DNA of 64,000 nt from Engraulis encrasicolus (taxonomy: Eukaryota; Chordata; Actinopteri; Clupeiformes; Engraulidae), in the NCBI RefSeq assembly GCF_034702125.1, contig NC_085861.1, positions 50,609,295 to 50,673,294 of the forward strand, written 5' to 3'. Positions 13,711 through 64,000 of this stretch are shown here, piece by piece. Position 1 is the first letter of the stretch. Every line of letters begins with the position of its first letter. The position numbers and the translations under genes were made by a program. The notes under the pieces were generated by a model. That model was given only the letters and a program-made list of their open reading frames with translations. It was not told the origin of the DNA and ran no database searches.

Positions 13711-16396
13711 TCCCCTCCATAATTATTGGCACCCCTGGTTGAGATGTGTTAAAAGCCTTAAAATAAATTCAGTGTTTATTGCAGAAGAATACTGTCACAC
13801 TGAAAATTGTAGGAAAATGTAGCCTTCAACTCAAATGAATTGTAAGAAAATAAAAAAATCCCTGACTGAAAAATAATTATTTTTCATTAAATCACCTGTT
13901 CCACAATTATTGGCACCCTTAACAATTCCCAGGAAATAAATATAATTGAAGCATTTCTGTCATTTCTACAGTAGTTTACAAAGTTTACCAGAGTATGTAG
14001 GAACATTTAATTAGCAATTCATCACTTCCTGTTTCCCTGGGGTATAAATATGACGTGACACCGAGGACATTTCTCTTATCCACTCTTAAACATGGGAAAG
14101 ACAAAGGAACACAGCATACAAGTGAGGCAGATGTGCGTCGACCTTCACAGGTCAGGCAGAGGCTACAAGAAGATTGCCACTCAACTGCAGCTGCCCATAT
14201 CCACTGTGAGATGAATAATTAAGAAGTTCAAAACACTGGAACAGTGGTAAACAAGCCTAGACGAGGACCCAAGTTTCTTTTGCCACCACGCACAGTGAGG
14301 AGGATGGTAAGAGAAATCAAAAGATCTCCAAAGCTCACTGTTACAGAATTACAACAAATGGTAGCATCCTGGGGTCACAAAGTCTCCAAATCAACCATCA
14401 GGCGCTGTCTACACACCAACAAGCTGTTTGGAAGGCATGCACGGAGAAAACCTTTCCTCACTCACAATCATAAACGCAAATGTCTGGAGTTCGCCAAGCG
14501 GTATTGGGGCCTCAACTGGGACCGTGCTTTGGTCAGATGAGACCAAGATTGAGCTTTTTGGCAACAAACACTCTAAGTGGGTCTGGCGTGCCACGAAAGA
14601 TGCGCATGCTGAAAAGCACCTCATACCCACTGTGAAGTATGGGGGTGGGTCAGTGATGCTGTGGGGCTGTTTCGCTTCCAAAGGCCCTGGGAACCTTGTT
14701 AGGGTGCATGGCATCATGAATGCTTTGAAATACCAGGACATTTTAAATCAAAATCTGTTGCCCTCTGCCCGAAACCTGAAGATGGTTCGTCACTGGGTCT
14801 TTCAGCAAGACAATGACCCTAAACATATGGCCAAATCTACACAGAAATGGTTCACCAGACACAAAATCAAGCTCCTACCATGGCCATCTCAGTCCCCTGA
14901 CCTCAACCCCATTGAGAACCTGTGGGGTAAGCTGAAGAGGAGAGTACAGAGGAGAGGACCCAGGTCTCTGGATGATTTAGAGAGATTCTGCAAAGAGGAA
15001 TGGCTGAAGATCCCTCTTTCTGTCTTTTCCCATCTTGTGAAACATTATAGGAGAAGATTAGGTGCTGTTTTGTTGGCAAAAGGGGGTTGTACAAAATATT
15101 AACACCAGGGGTGCTAATAATTGTGACACACATTATTTGATGTCAAATAATTATTTCTTTATGTGGGATTTTTTCCCCACTGAATAAATGCACTTGTATT
15201 GAAGGTTGGATTTTTCTCTTTTTTTCCATTAAGGTCCCATATTATTTAGAAAAAAAATAAAATAATTGGAAGCTAAAAAACACATCTCAACCAGGGGTGC
15301 CAATAATTATGGAGGGCACTGTATATATATTATTTTTTTCTAAATAATTTTTGAAAAAATCAGCTAAAATCAATAATCGTGATTAATAATCATGAGTATG
15401 ATTTTTTTTCCATAATAGTGCAGCCCAGCAGTAATGGTAAAGTAGGCCTACTACTCTGTACCTAAAGGCAGGGCTCTAAATTAGCACCAGCCAACCTGTA
15501 AAATACTGGTGAAAATTTCACTTTTGCTGGTAGAAAATAACAACTTACTAGCCACTTTGACTTATTAGTGAGTGTGTGTTGGCTAGTAAGATAAACATAT
15601 ACTAGCCATTTTTGGCTGGTGGTGAAAAAAAGTCAATTTAGGGCCCTGCCTAAAGGGGTACAATTGCTTGTCAGGAAATACTGTACACATACATGCATTT
15701 TTTTGCCAACAAAAACATGTAATAAATGCAACACCAGAATATGGCAGGTCACACCACTAAAGCCTACATGTATGTATCTGGGTAGACAGACTGAAACAGC
15801 GATGCTGAAAAACAGCATTTTCAATTCAAACCCCAAGAATCAAGCATCATGGTTAATCACTTGGGCCTACAGTATGCCAACATAATGTCTTGAGGACACA
15901 GTCAGCCAAGTTTGGTGAAAATGTCCTGACAATTTTTTAAATAAATATCAGCAGCTTTAAGATTAGAATGGCTCAGATGATTCACTGGCCCTTTGGGAGG
16001 AAATAAGCTTAACTGAACAAACACTGAATAACAACCAAAAGTAGCACCAAAGGGAAGTAGTAGATACAATAACAGAGACATAAATTAGAAAAATAAGAAA
16101 AAATAAAACATTCTGTGAAACTCTTTCAGATGTTAAGAAATTACAGCTTACTCCACTTCACAAAAATAACACCTTTCAATACAATGTTTCATCACAAATT
16201 GTTGTGATATATTTAGAATAATCAAACATCAACCGTTTATACACAGAACATGTTATTTGTGACACAGAATTATAATGCTGACATTAAATTACATACATTA
16301 CATTAGTTACATACTGTACATTACCATTAAGTTACATACATACATTGCTTGCTTACCTGTAATAGAACAGAGCAGGAAAATAACTATTGTTTCCAT
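10039..16396 (-). CDS. cd79a: CD79A (Ig-alpha), B-cell receptor signalling chain; five exons
   Basis: Joined minus-strand exons 16396-16357, 13346-12942, 10770-10655, 10508-10449 and 10155-10039 give 245 codons and a TGA stop, with GT/AG introns and agreeing phase at each junction. CD79A pairs with CD79B, holds surface immunoglobulin and recruits SYK through its cytoplasmic ITAM. Visible parts are a short hydrophobic leader (METIVIFLLCSIT), one Ig-like domain with NMT, NDT and NRT glycosylation sequons, a transmembrane segment with the conserved TIEG acidic residue, an ITAM built on ENIYEGL and STYHQI, and the C-terminus QLEKP, which is identical to mammals. Length is close to the human protein (226 aa). 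The ATG is chosen because it opens the leader and exon 1 ends at a GTAAG donor. The first intron carries a Tc1-like element. Identification rests on the ITAM/tail similarity and on the neighbouring arhgef1. Confidence 0.94.
10449..10508 (-). CDS. cd79a: cd79a exon 4: juxtamembrane basic segment and first half of ITAM
   Basis: Sixty bases, phase 0 to 0. The exon encodes TKRHTQLSRKKRAEEENIYE: a basic stop-transfer stretch, then the acidic lead-in and first ITAM tyrosine (ENIYE). The donor is GTATTA. The exon is too short to appear as an ORF but is clear from splice sites and similarity. Confidence 0.9.
10655..10770 (-). CDS. cd79a: cd79a exon 3: stalk and transmembrane segment
   Basis: The acceptor is CTCTCTCAG and the donor GTACAA. 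The exon encodes a short membrane-proximal stalk, then SIITIEGVLLLFSVLLPGIC. The acidic residue in TIEG aligns with the TAEG of mammalian CD79A, which helps assembly with membrane immunoglobulin. The exon runs from phase 1 to phase 0. Confidence 0.92.
10925..11066 (-). repeat. tRNA-derived SINE-like repeat, copy 1
   Basis: On the minus strand it contains GGGTTTGATTCCGGCCTGGG, close to a Pol III B box, and ends in a CTTTAGACTTTATT-like tail on the plus strand. The same sequence recurs at 23.75 kb. Confidence 0.7.
11067..12666. other. cd79a intron 2, no further feature seen
   Basis: Ordinary AT-rich intronic sequence with a short GAGCGA run near 12345. Confidence 0.6.
12675..12875. mobile_element. 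hAT-like MITE with perfect 8-bp duplication
   Basis: Ends CAGTGTTTCTCAA and TAGTGTTTCTCAA (complement), flanked by ATGTAGAT at 12667-12674 and 12876-12883. It lies in cd79a intron 2. A related inverted copy is at 26290-26454. Confidence 0.92.
12942..13346 (-). CDS. cd79a: cd79a exon 2: extracellular Ig-like domain
   Basis: The acceptor is a pyrimidine-rich tract ending CAAG and the donor is GTAAGT. The 405 bases encode a V/C2-type Ig fold: ATLKCCYKR (B-strand Cys), HWVARYKRD (C-strand Trp) and NDTGLYQCFLN (the DxGxYxC motif of the F strand). NIS, NMT, NDT and NRT are possible N-glycosylation sites. The exon ends in phase 1 after LQVF. Confidence 0.93.
13708..15321 (+). mobile_element. Tc1-like DNA transposon in cd79a intron 1
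   Basis: The element is 1,614 bp with nearly perfect terminal inverted repeats of about 43 bases. The left end begins CAGTCCCCTCCATAATTATT and the right complement begins CAGTGCCCTCCATAATTATT. TA flanks both ends, the Tc1/mariner target. It landed in a (TA)n tract, which itself lies inside an older repeat with GGGCTGCAC ends. Confidence 0.95.
14092..15102 (+). pseudogene. broken Tc1-like transposase
   Basis: Starts MGKTKEHSIQVRQ at 14092. An in-frame TGA follows at 14212-14214 and the frame then shifts at least twice: one open stretch 14244-14540 holds the HTH linker region, another to 15102 holds most of the catalytic domain. DDE residues are visible in WSDETKIELFG, QQDNDPKHMA and DLNPIENLWG (third acid Glu). 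Family members have about 340 residues. The breaks make it non-autonomous. Confidence 0.92.
15469..15648. mobile_element. hAT-like MITE with perfect 8-bp duplication
   Basis: Ends CAGGGCTCTAAATT and the complement CAGGGCCCTAAATT; CCTAAAGG at 15461-15468 and 15649-15656. Lies in cd79a intron 1. Confidence 0.92.
16357..16396 (-). CDS. cd79a: cd79a exon 1: signal peptide
   Basis: The ATG at 16396-16394 opens 13 hydrophobic codons plus one base. The exon ends at a GTAAG donor. The phase-1 end fits exon 2, where the joined codon is Val. The leader continues a few residues into exon 2 (VAYSRSS). Confidence 0.88.
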
Positions 16397-16822
16397 CTTG
16401 GTTTTGTTTCTTCCAATTTCTCGCAAAGTTCAATAGCTATTGTCTTCCTCACCGTTTTTTGAACTCAAACCCTCAACCATATGGGCAACATCCACACACA
16501 AAATGTCTGATGATCGAAGGCCTCCTCTCCTGTCAAATGATTCTACTTCTCACCTGGCAGTCACAACGTTGACACTTTAAATATTACAACAGGTGTATTA
16601 CTCAGCAGATGGGCCACCCTTGAAACCAGTTCACCCTCTCCTTATGCGCTATAGTTTAGTATCCGCACTGAGTCCCTCCACAGATCACAGTGAGCTTGTA
16701 TTGTAATGTCAGTATGAGATACAGTAGGAGATGCGCTTGACTGGCTTCTCCATGCTACACTAGGCAGCCCCCATCTGTAGTAGGAAGTGAAAGAGACTCA
16801 CAAATGATGACAGACGTTCAGG

Positions 16823-17120
16823 CACTGGGTGCATTTCCAATATGCAGACTTCCGTCCTCCCTTGCCCACTTGCGACCACATGATGATGTCACTGACGACA
16901 GAAAATGAATGCAATATCTTGCAAAAGCACATTTCCAATATCATTTTCTCATTTGCAATTGGGATGGTGAATGAACAACAGTCCCCCAAAAGTTGTGGCT
17001 GGGCTGACAGTTATTGTTACTGACATGTATTGTTTTCTCCACGGAGGTGGTTACAGAGGCAGGGCGAGGCCACAAGCACAAGCGGAGGATGGGAGTGTGC
17101 ATATTGGAATGCACTCACTG
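16823..17120. mobile_element. inverted-repeat MITE upstream of cd79a
   Basis: The ends share GGTGCATTTCCAATATGCA with the complement GAGTGCATTCCAATATGCAC, and the similarity continues through CTCCTCCGCTTGTG-like sequence. Boundaries are approximate. It lies about 430 bases upstream of the cd79a ATG. Confidence 0.68.
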
Positions 17121-20100
17121 TCAAAAGCACCTTACTGTGTGCCGCGGTGCAGTTTTCTTTTTGGCCTGTATGACATTTGACTTGCCCTTGGGCAATATGT
17201 CTATGGGACTATAGGCGGTGGCGGTTCTACCTATTTGGGGACCCTAGGCAGAATATAGACTTGGAGCCCTCTTTCATTATTTTTGCCGGAATTTACCATG
17301 GCAGGAGTGACTGTTGGGTGCCTCTACAGAAGGCAGTTCGGTGGGCCTACCTTAAGTGAGACCCCAGAAGGGGACAGGGATGAGAGGGTTGAGTTCATAG
17401 TTGAGCACAAATAGGGGCACCTAGCCCTTTGCCCTACAGGACAAAGATGCCCTTTTTGAAAACTCCTTTTTTTAAGTTTCTTTTTTTTCTCGTCACAATG
17501 CACTGTGGTCCATGTTGACAACAACATCTAGACATGCTTGGCTATTGAATGAGTGTAATAATGCCCCGATATCCTCTATAGCCTAGTAAGGCAGCTCTAC
17601 CGGAAGTTCTACATGACTTGATCAAGTTGCATCTTACTCTAGAATAGCAAGTGGGTTGCAAAGCCAACCTGGAGGGTAAGGCCATGGTTAAAGCCAATTC
17701 CTCTTTTGGCCATACAATATCTTCTTCATGAGTCCCCATGCACAATCGTCAGTGTTTTTAGTAGAGCAGAGTAATATTTATTAATCCCGAGGGAAATTAA
17801 GGAAATCATCATAAATCATATTTATTAAATGATTACTATACATTGTAACTATTATCCAGTGTTCCAGCACAGAAATGGAACCATTTCTCTAATATAACTA
17901 CTTAAGGTATTCTTGACCACTTTTGATCTAGCAGTTTTAGTGATGGGATTGATGTGATGAGACCAACTTAAATCCTTACTCCAAGGAATCTATTCAAGTA
18001 CAAGAGATAAGTACAAATCATTACAGGAGCCTGAAGTGCCCTCAACAGGCATGAGTAGGTATGACCATTAACATATGAAAGAAGACACCAAAACCAAGTG
18101 ACCTTTTTCCATTTATTAGAAAAAAGAAACCAATAACAATTAAAAAAAAGAAAGAAAAAAAACAAAAACGTACCTCATTTTTAATGAAGTATACATCATT
18201 AAAAACCCTCTCATAGAATAAAATCAAAGCCCAAATACACAGTATAATTCTTGCATATTCATTTCGTATATAGATATATATTCATATTTATATATATTTA
18301 TATTGGTGCTGCATGGGTGCCTGAAATACTAACCAAACCCTGTCTGGTTTTTAAACACAGGAAACTGGGTGTGGCGATGCGCATGTACTGTAGGCCATGC
18401 TCGAACACACCACCCCTGAGTTGGTTACCATTTGGAGATAATAGACAGGCGGTAGGAGCGATCGCTAACGGCTAAGTAACGCTCATGCTAATTATATCTG
18501 TACAAGAAAAGCATCGTCTGGGTCCCCTATATTCTGGGAAGGAATAAAGTAAGGAAAAATAACTTTTACAAAGAAGGGGATACAAAGGCTTGATTGTCAT
18601 AAAAAGGCACCTTTATCTATAAATACATTTATATGTACAGCTAACGTAATTTTGCTCATTTATTTTTTCATTTCGATTTTTTTTTTGCTAGGTTTGGAAG
18701 CAAATAGGTGCATGTGAGAGGTACAGAAACAAAACAGAAACAGAAAAAAAATGATGGAATTGAGGACATAACCTCAGCCCTGGCTGGTTCTGAATGATGT
18801 GAAGCAAAGTATTGTGAAGAAAAAGCAAATGGCTTGAAGAAACAAAAAAAGGGTCAAGCGAGTAGTAAATGTTGGCAATAAATAACCCAGGTCACCTGAA
18901 TCAGTCGACAAGGTCCACTTTCTCAGTGACTAGTGTTCTGGGTCATCATCTAGTCTACGAGTTAGAATGAACCCTCTTGTGTAAACAATGGGTAAAAATA
19001 AAATACTTCCTCATGCAAATATTCTCTCACTTGTGGATAGTTTGGCAATGCATAGCACGGTTACATTATTTTCTAGGTGAAGCACTTAACTTAAACAAAT
19101 AATGACAAAATGTGTCTCTCTCTAACCAAATAATACAGCACAACAGTTTCACTGTGTGATGATTTTGCGTTAGTTGTCGTGAGACATGGGGTGGGGTGCA
19201 TGAGGGGCATGGTGAGAGGTAGCGGTATGGAAGAACCAGAGAGATACAGTGGCACGCAGAGCAGTGACTGCTGGGATAGCTCGGGTTGGGGTATTTGGCG
19301 GGAATGTCACAGGGTTTTTGGCGATGGGTACAAATCATAGACATTTGCTGTATACATGTCTGCGGTGCAAATGCCCCACCAATTTCACTATGCATAGAAT
19401 ATGGATCGCTGGGCATGCATGCTGCACAGCTTCTCTGCCGTTGGTTGCTTCCTGGCATGGAAATGAGGCTGAACTGAAGGCCTCGGGGTGAGACACAGTT
19501 ACTCTGGCAACAGGCATGCATTTATCTAAGAGCCTCAGGCAGCTGATATTGCTAAAATACAGTACTGGTTTTTGGAAGTCGTGTCCTTAACAAGAGCAGC
19601 TGCCCAGGCCATGGCCAGCAAAAAAAAACTAAAAAAAGTTGGTGGTGGCAAGAGAGGGAATGGGGGGTGTGAAGTTTAAAGTTTGCTGACTTCAGCACAG
19701 AAAGCCTCTGAGGAGGGTCCCTGTGGACTACAGACTCCTCAAAAAAACAAAAAATAAAACGCTCATAAGCATAAAAAATGCAAAGAAAGAAAGAAAGACA
19801 TATGAATTCAAGAAAACCACCAGAGACTTCAAGGAGAAGAAGTGTCACAATGGGTTGCCTGCCAGACCCAGACCAGATTACAGTAATGCGCGATCCGCTT
19901 GCCCCATGACTAGGCGCTGACCTGGTTTGTTTTTTGGCTGTGGTGGTTTGGTGGCATGTATTCAAGAGAAGAGCAATCAATGGTTTCCGCTATACAGGTG
20001 ACCAGACAGCGGAAGGCAAACAACCACAGACCTGTTGGGTAATCGCGTGTGTGTGTGTATGTGTGTGTGTGTGTGTGTGTGCGCATGTCTTTTATGTTTC

Positions 20101-20158
20101 TGATGCGTGTTGTGTTCATGAGTGTCTCTGTACGAGTCACTCATTTTACATGTTCCTG

Positions 20159-20292
<134 letters not shown>

Positions 20293-20771
20293 CATTCAGA
20301 GAAGCTTATAGCTAGACAGCTCTTTCTCTTTGGTCCAGATTGTGAGCCTGAAATTTTAACAACAGCAACCCTCTCCAAAAAAGAACAAAACAAGGAATAA
20401 TTACAATCAATTCCAGAAAGAAAAAAATATATGAACAAACATAATGGTGAACGAACACAAAATATCACTATATATAAAATACTACCTGGTTCAGAAGAAG
20501 AAGCTCTTCAGCTCTTAAACAGCATACCAAAAACTAAGATGTCTCCCCCGCCCCCCTGGTTCACTATTGTACAACCACACCTCAAGAATTTAGAGAAGGT
20601 AAATCTAGGCTGGTGAAGTTACACACAAATGCACTCACTCCCATACACACACGCACCCATGCACCCAAACACACTCACACACACAAAAACAGATTCAAGA
20701 TGTGCCCCCTTCAGCATTTTGCTAACCAACTGGTGTGACCGAAGGGACTGCCCAAGGACATTACATGCACC

Positions 20772-20931
<160 letters not shown>

Positions 20932-21268
20932 GCACTTGCATACTGTAAGCTGTGTAACATACACTTGCATCAGTCATATCTTAACGGTATGTACAGTATC
21001 ACAACTATTTTCAAGTCCTCAATAAAACCTTTTGAGCCCAAAACTCCTCTCTGCTGTTAAACTCATCTTACCCAATTCCTTCTCCGTTTGCTCCATTACC
21101 CACCCAGCTGCTCTTTTCTCCTCCTTGCTGATCTATCCCCTCATCCATCCATCCATCCATCCGTCCCTCTCTCTCTCCACCCCTTCTTCACGTCTATCCA
21201 TCGTCAACGTCCTCAATACCATTAAAACGTATACAGGTTTGACAATACAAAACTTCAACATCAAACCT

Positions 21269-21397
21269 GGGGTGCATTTCTCAAAGCCATAGTTGCCAAC
21301 TACGCTAGCTACTTTGGTAGTTGTCAATGAGAAATTGCATTGCAAACAACAGAGTAGCTAACTGGCTAACAACTATGCTTTCGAGAAACGCACCCCT
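21269..21397. mobile_element. short inverted-repeat MITE (GGGGTGCATTTC family), copy 1
   Basis: Ends GGGGTGCATTTCTC and GAGAAACGCACCCC. The core TAGTTGCTAAC / GCTACTTTGGTAGTTG is shared with copies at 34.4 and 52.3 kb. Confidence 0.82.
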
Positions 21398-22838
21398 GCA
21401 GGTCCCTAGTGCCTTGATCGCTGCTCACACTGTGGAACCAGGAACAGTCCCATGGTCACACCAGAAAAGCCCACGCAAGCTCCACAACAATCTTTTGTCA
21501 GGAATAAATACCGTCCATCAGTTCAACTCAACCCCTTATATAAATCACAAAAAAGGTGCTCTCTACATAATTTGCCTACATTTTGGTCATGGTTACAATA
21601 CATAACGACTTGGTTAAACAAATGTGTAAAAATGAAGTAAAAAAAATGTTTCTAAAGGGGTGAACTAACTTAGCTGGTGAATACAGTATGTTTCTTATAA
21701 ACAGTGAATACACATCCTCACACATTAATTCATATATAAAAAAATGGGTCGGAGGAAAAAAACAACAACTTTTTTCACAGAAGTGAGGAACATTAATTCA
21801 AATAAATAATGCATGTATGCCTGTCAAACCAAGCCTCAATGGGGTTCCCTGTCTCCATCTACAGCAAAGGCAAACCGCTGAGTATGCAGCACCACCAGCA
21901 CCAGCAGCAGCAGTAGCAGTCACTGACAGTGAAGTGGCGGCTACAGCAAGCATCACACTTCTCCACATGCATAAATGGATGACATCAGGGTGGGCCGTGG
22001 CAGTCCAGCGGGGGCAATGGTACTGAGGCCTCTCTGTATGTTGTGTCTTGTCTGCAAGGGGCATGGGGTGGGGTGGGGTCGGGGGAATGTTGCAGTTAGT
22101 TGTGCATGCTTAGTTCAGTGTGTGTGTGTGTGTGTTGGGGTGGGGCGGGGTGGGGTTGGAGCAGTTGATCCATCCATGAAGGCAGCTTCCTTCTCGCAAT
22201 TGGCCGTTTAAAACTCTCTTTGGCACCTGTTCATAAACTCTGGTCCTCTTTAACTTTTATGCACGCACACACACTCACAAACACACAAACAGACACACAC
22301 AGTCTCGCACAAACACACCCACACACACACGCACACACGCACGCACGCACACACAGCCTCACTCCTAAATCACTGTGCTGCTGTACAGTACTTCAGATCT
22401 GGTGATCCTCGCAGATCCTCACCAAGGGGTAAGGAAAAGCAGTAGAGTGCAGAGCAGTAAACAGCAAACTCCTCAGGCAGCATTAATCAAAGCCTCCCTC
22501 AAGATCATATCTCTCGGCACTCCAATCCAGAAAATGATGTGGTCCTGGAGAAACATAAAGAGTGGGGTGGAAAAAGAGAGGAATTATGTTTTGAGGTAAC
22601 ACCGAGGAATCTACAGACAGTGAGAAGACGTTTGGTAGACTGTATTATAACCTGCCTACCAACTACTAATACAATACGTTAATATGACTTCTGACTTCAA
22701 ATCTTACATACCGGTATTTTATCCCTTTATTAATACTATTAGCCTTGCATGAATTTACACAAGGCTGTTATAGACTTAAATAAGTGTGGACAAACAAACA
22801 AACACAAATAATTAATTAATAATATAAATTAATAACAA

Positions 22839-22844
22839 TTTATT
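22839..22844 (-). promoter_or_regulatory. candidate arhgef1 polyadenylation signal
   Basis: AATAAA on the minus strand, 72 bases after the stop. It would apply only if the 3'-UTR intron starting at 22890 is not used. It sits in AT-rich sequence where chance matches are likely. Confidence 0.25.
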
Positions 22845-22890
22845 AATAATTAAGAAGTCAGAATAATTCTGCCCAAGTGTGCCCTTTTAC

Positions 22891-22915
22891 CTGGTGTCCA
22901 GCAGGGGGTGTGCTA
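22891..22915 (-). promoter_or_regulatory. candidate 3'-UTR splice donor after arhgef1 stop
   Basis: Twenty-five bases after the stop codon the minus strand reads CACCAG then GTAAAAGG. An acceptor-like CTTTATGTTTCTCCAG ends at 22545. Together they could form a 3'-UTR intron. Only sequence logic supports this. Confidence 0.35.
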
Positions 22916-63824
<40,909 letters not shown>

Positions 63825-63825
63825 C

Positions 63826-63938
<113 letters not shown>

Positions 63939-64000
63939 GGAAAGAAAGAGAAGAGATGAGGGATGAAAGACATAAATGAACAATGATGAGGGATGAGAGA

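Larger units (their letters stand above)
13500..15427. mobile_element. older MITE with GGGCTGCAC ends, split by the Tc1-like element
   Basis: The left end TAGGGCTGCACAATTAATCG and right end ATAGTGCAGCCCA are inverted. The interior on both sides of the Tc1-like insert is rich in AATCGTGAT. No convincing target duplication was found. Confidence 0.65.

Overview
The window looks like teleost fish nuclear DNA. Long dinucleotide microsatellites are very dense, there are several DNA-transposon relics (two Tc1-like, a TTAA-flanked foldback, many hAT-like MITEs), genes are made of short exons with GT/AG introns, and the two identifiable genes are vertebrate-specific. I cannot name the species.

Both identified genes lie on the minus strand. 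From about 63.8 kb down to 22.9 kb is arhgef1 (p115-RhoGEF): 28 coding exons could be followed base by base, with reading phase agreeing at every junction, giving about 1,065 codons up to a TAG stop. The first coding exon(s) lie beyond 64,000. The exons give, in order, the RGS-homology domain (G-alpha-12/13 contact), a Ser/Arg-rich linker longer than in mammals, the DH (Rho GEF) domain, the PH domain, and an acidic C-terminal tail with a coiled coil. From 16.4 kb down to 10.0 kb is cd79a (Ig-alpha of the B-cell receptor): five exons, 245 codons, with signal peptide, Ig domain, transmembrane segment and split ITAM. The two genes are also neighbours in mammals, but from memory the mammalian order is cd79a then arhgef1; here arhgef1 is upstream. 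Both act in lymphocytes: CD79A transmits antigen-receptor signals, and ARHGEF1 couples G12/13 receptors to RhoA.

From 1 to 10 kb there is no recognised gene. Three exon-like minus-strand segments (8.5, 5.4 and 3.1 kb) may belong to an unidentified gene. The rest is MITEs, microsatellites and unremarkable sequence.

The introns hold most of the unusual structure: (CT)n tracts in transcript sense abutting many 3' splice sites; an array of degenerate copies of one exon's 3' end with its splice donor (49.1-51.4 kb) and a second such copy at 29.5 kb; a foldback element with 361-bp arms; a tandem palindrome array split by a Tc1 copy; and four dispersed hammerhead-like motifs whose hairpin stems differ in sequence but still pair.
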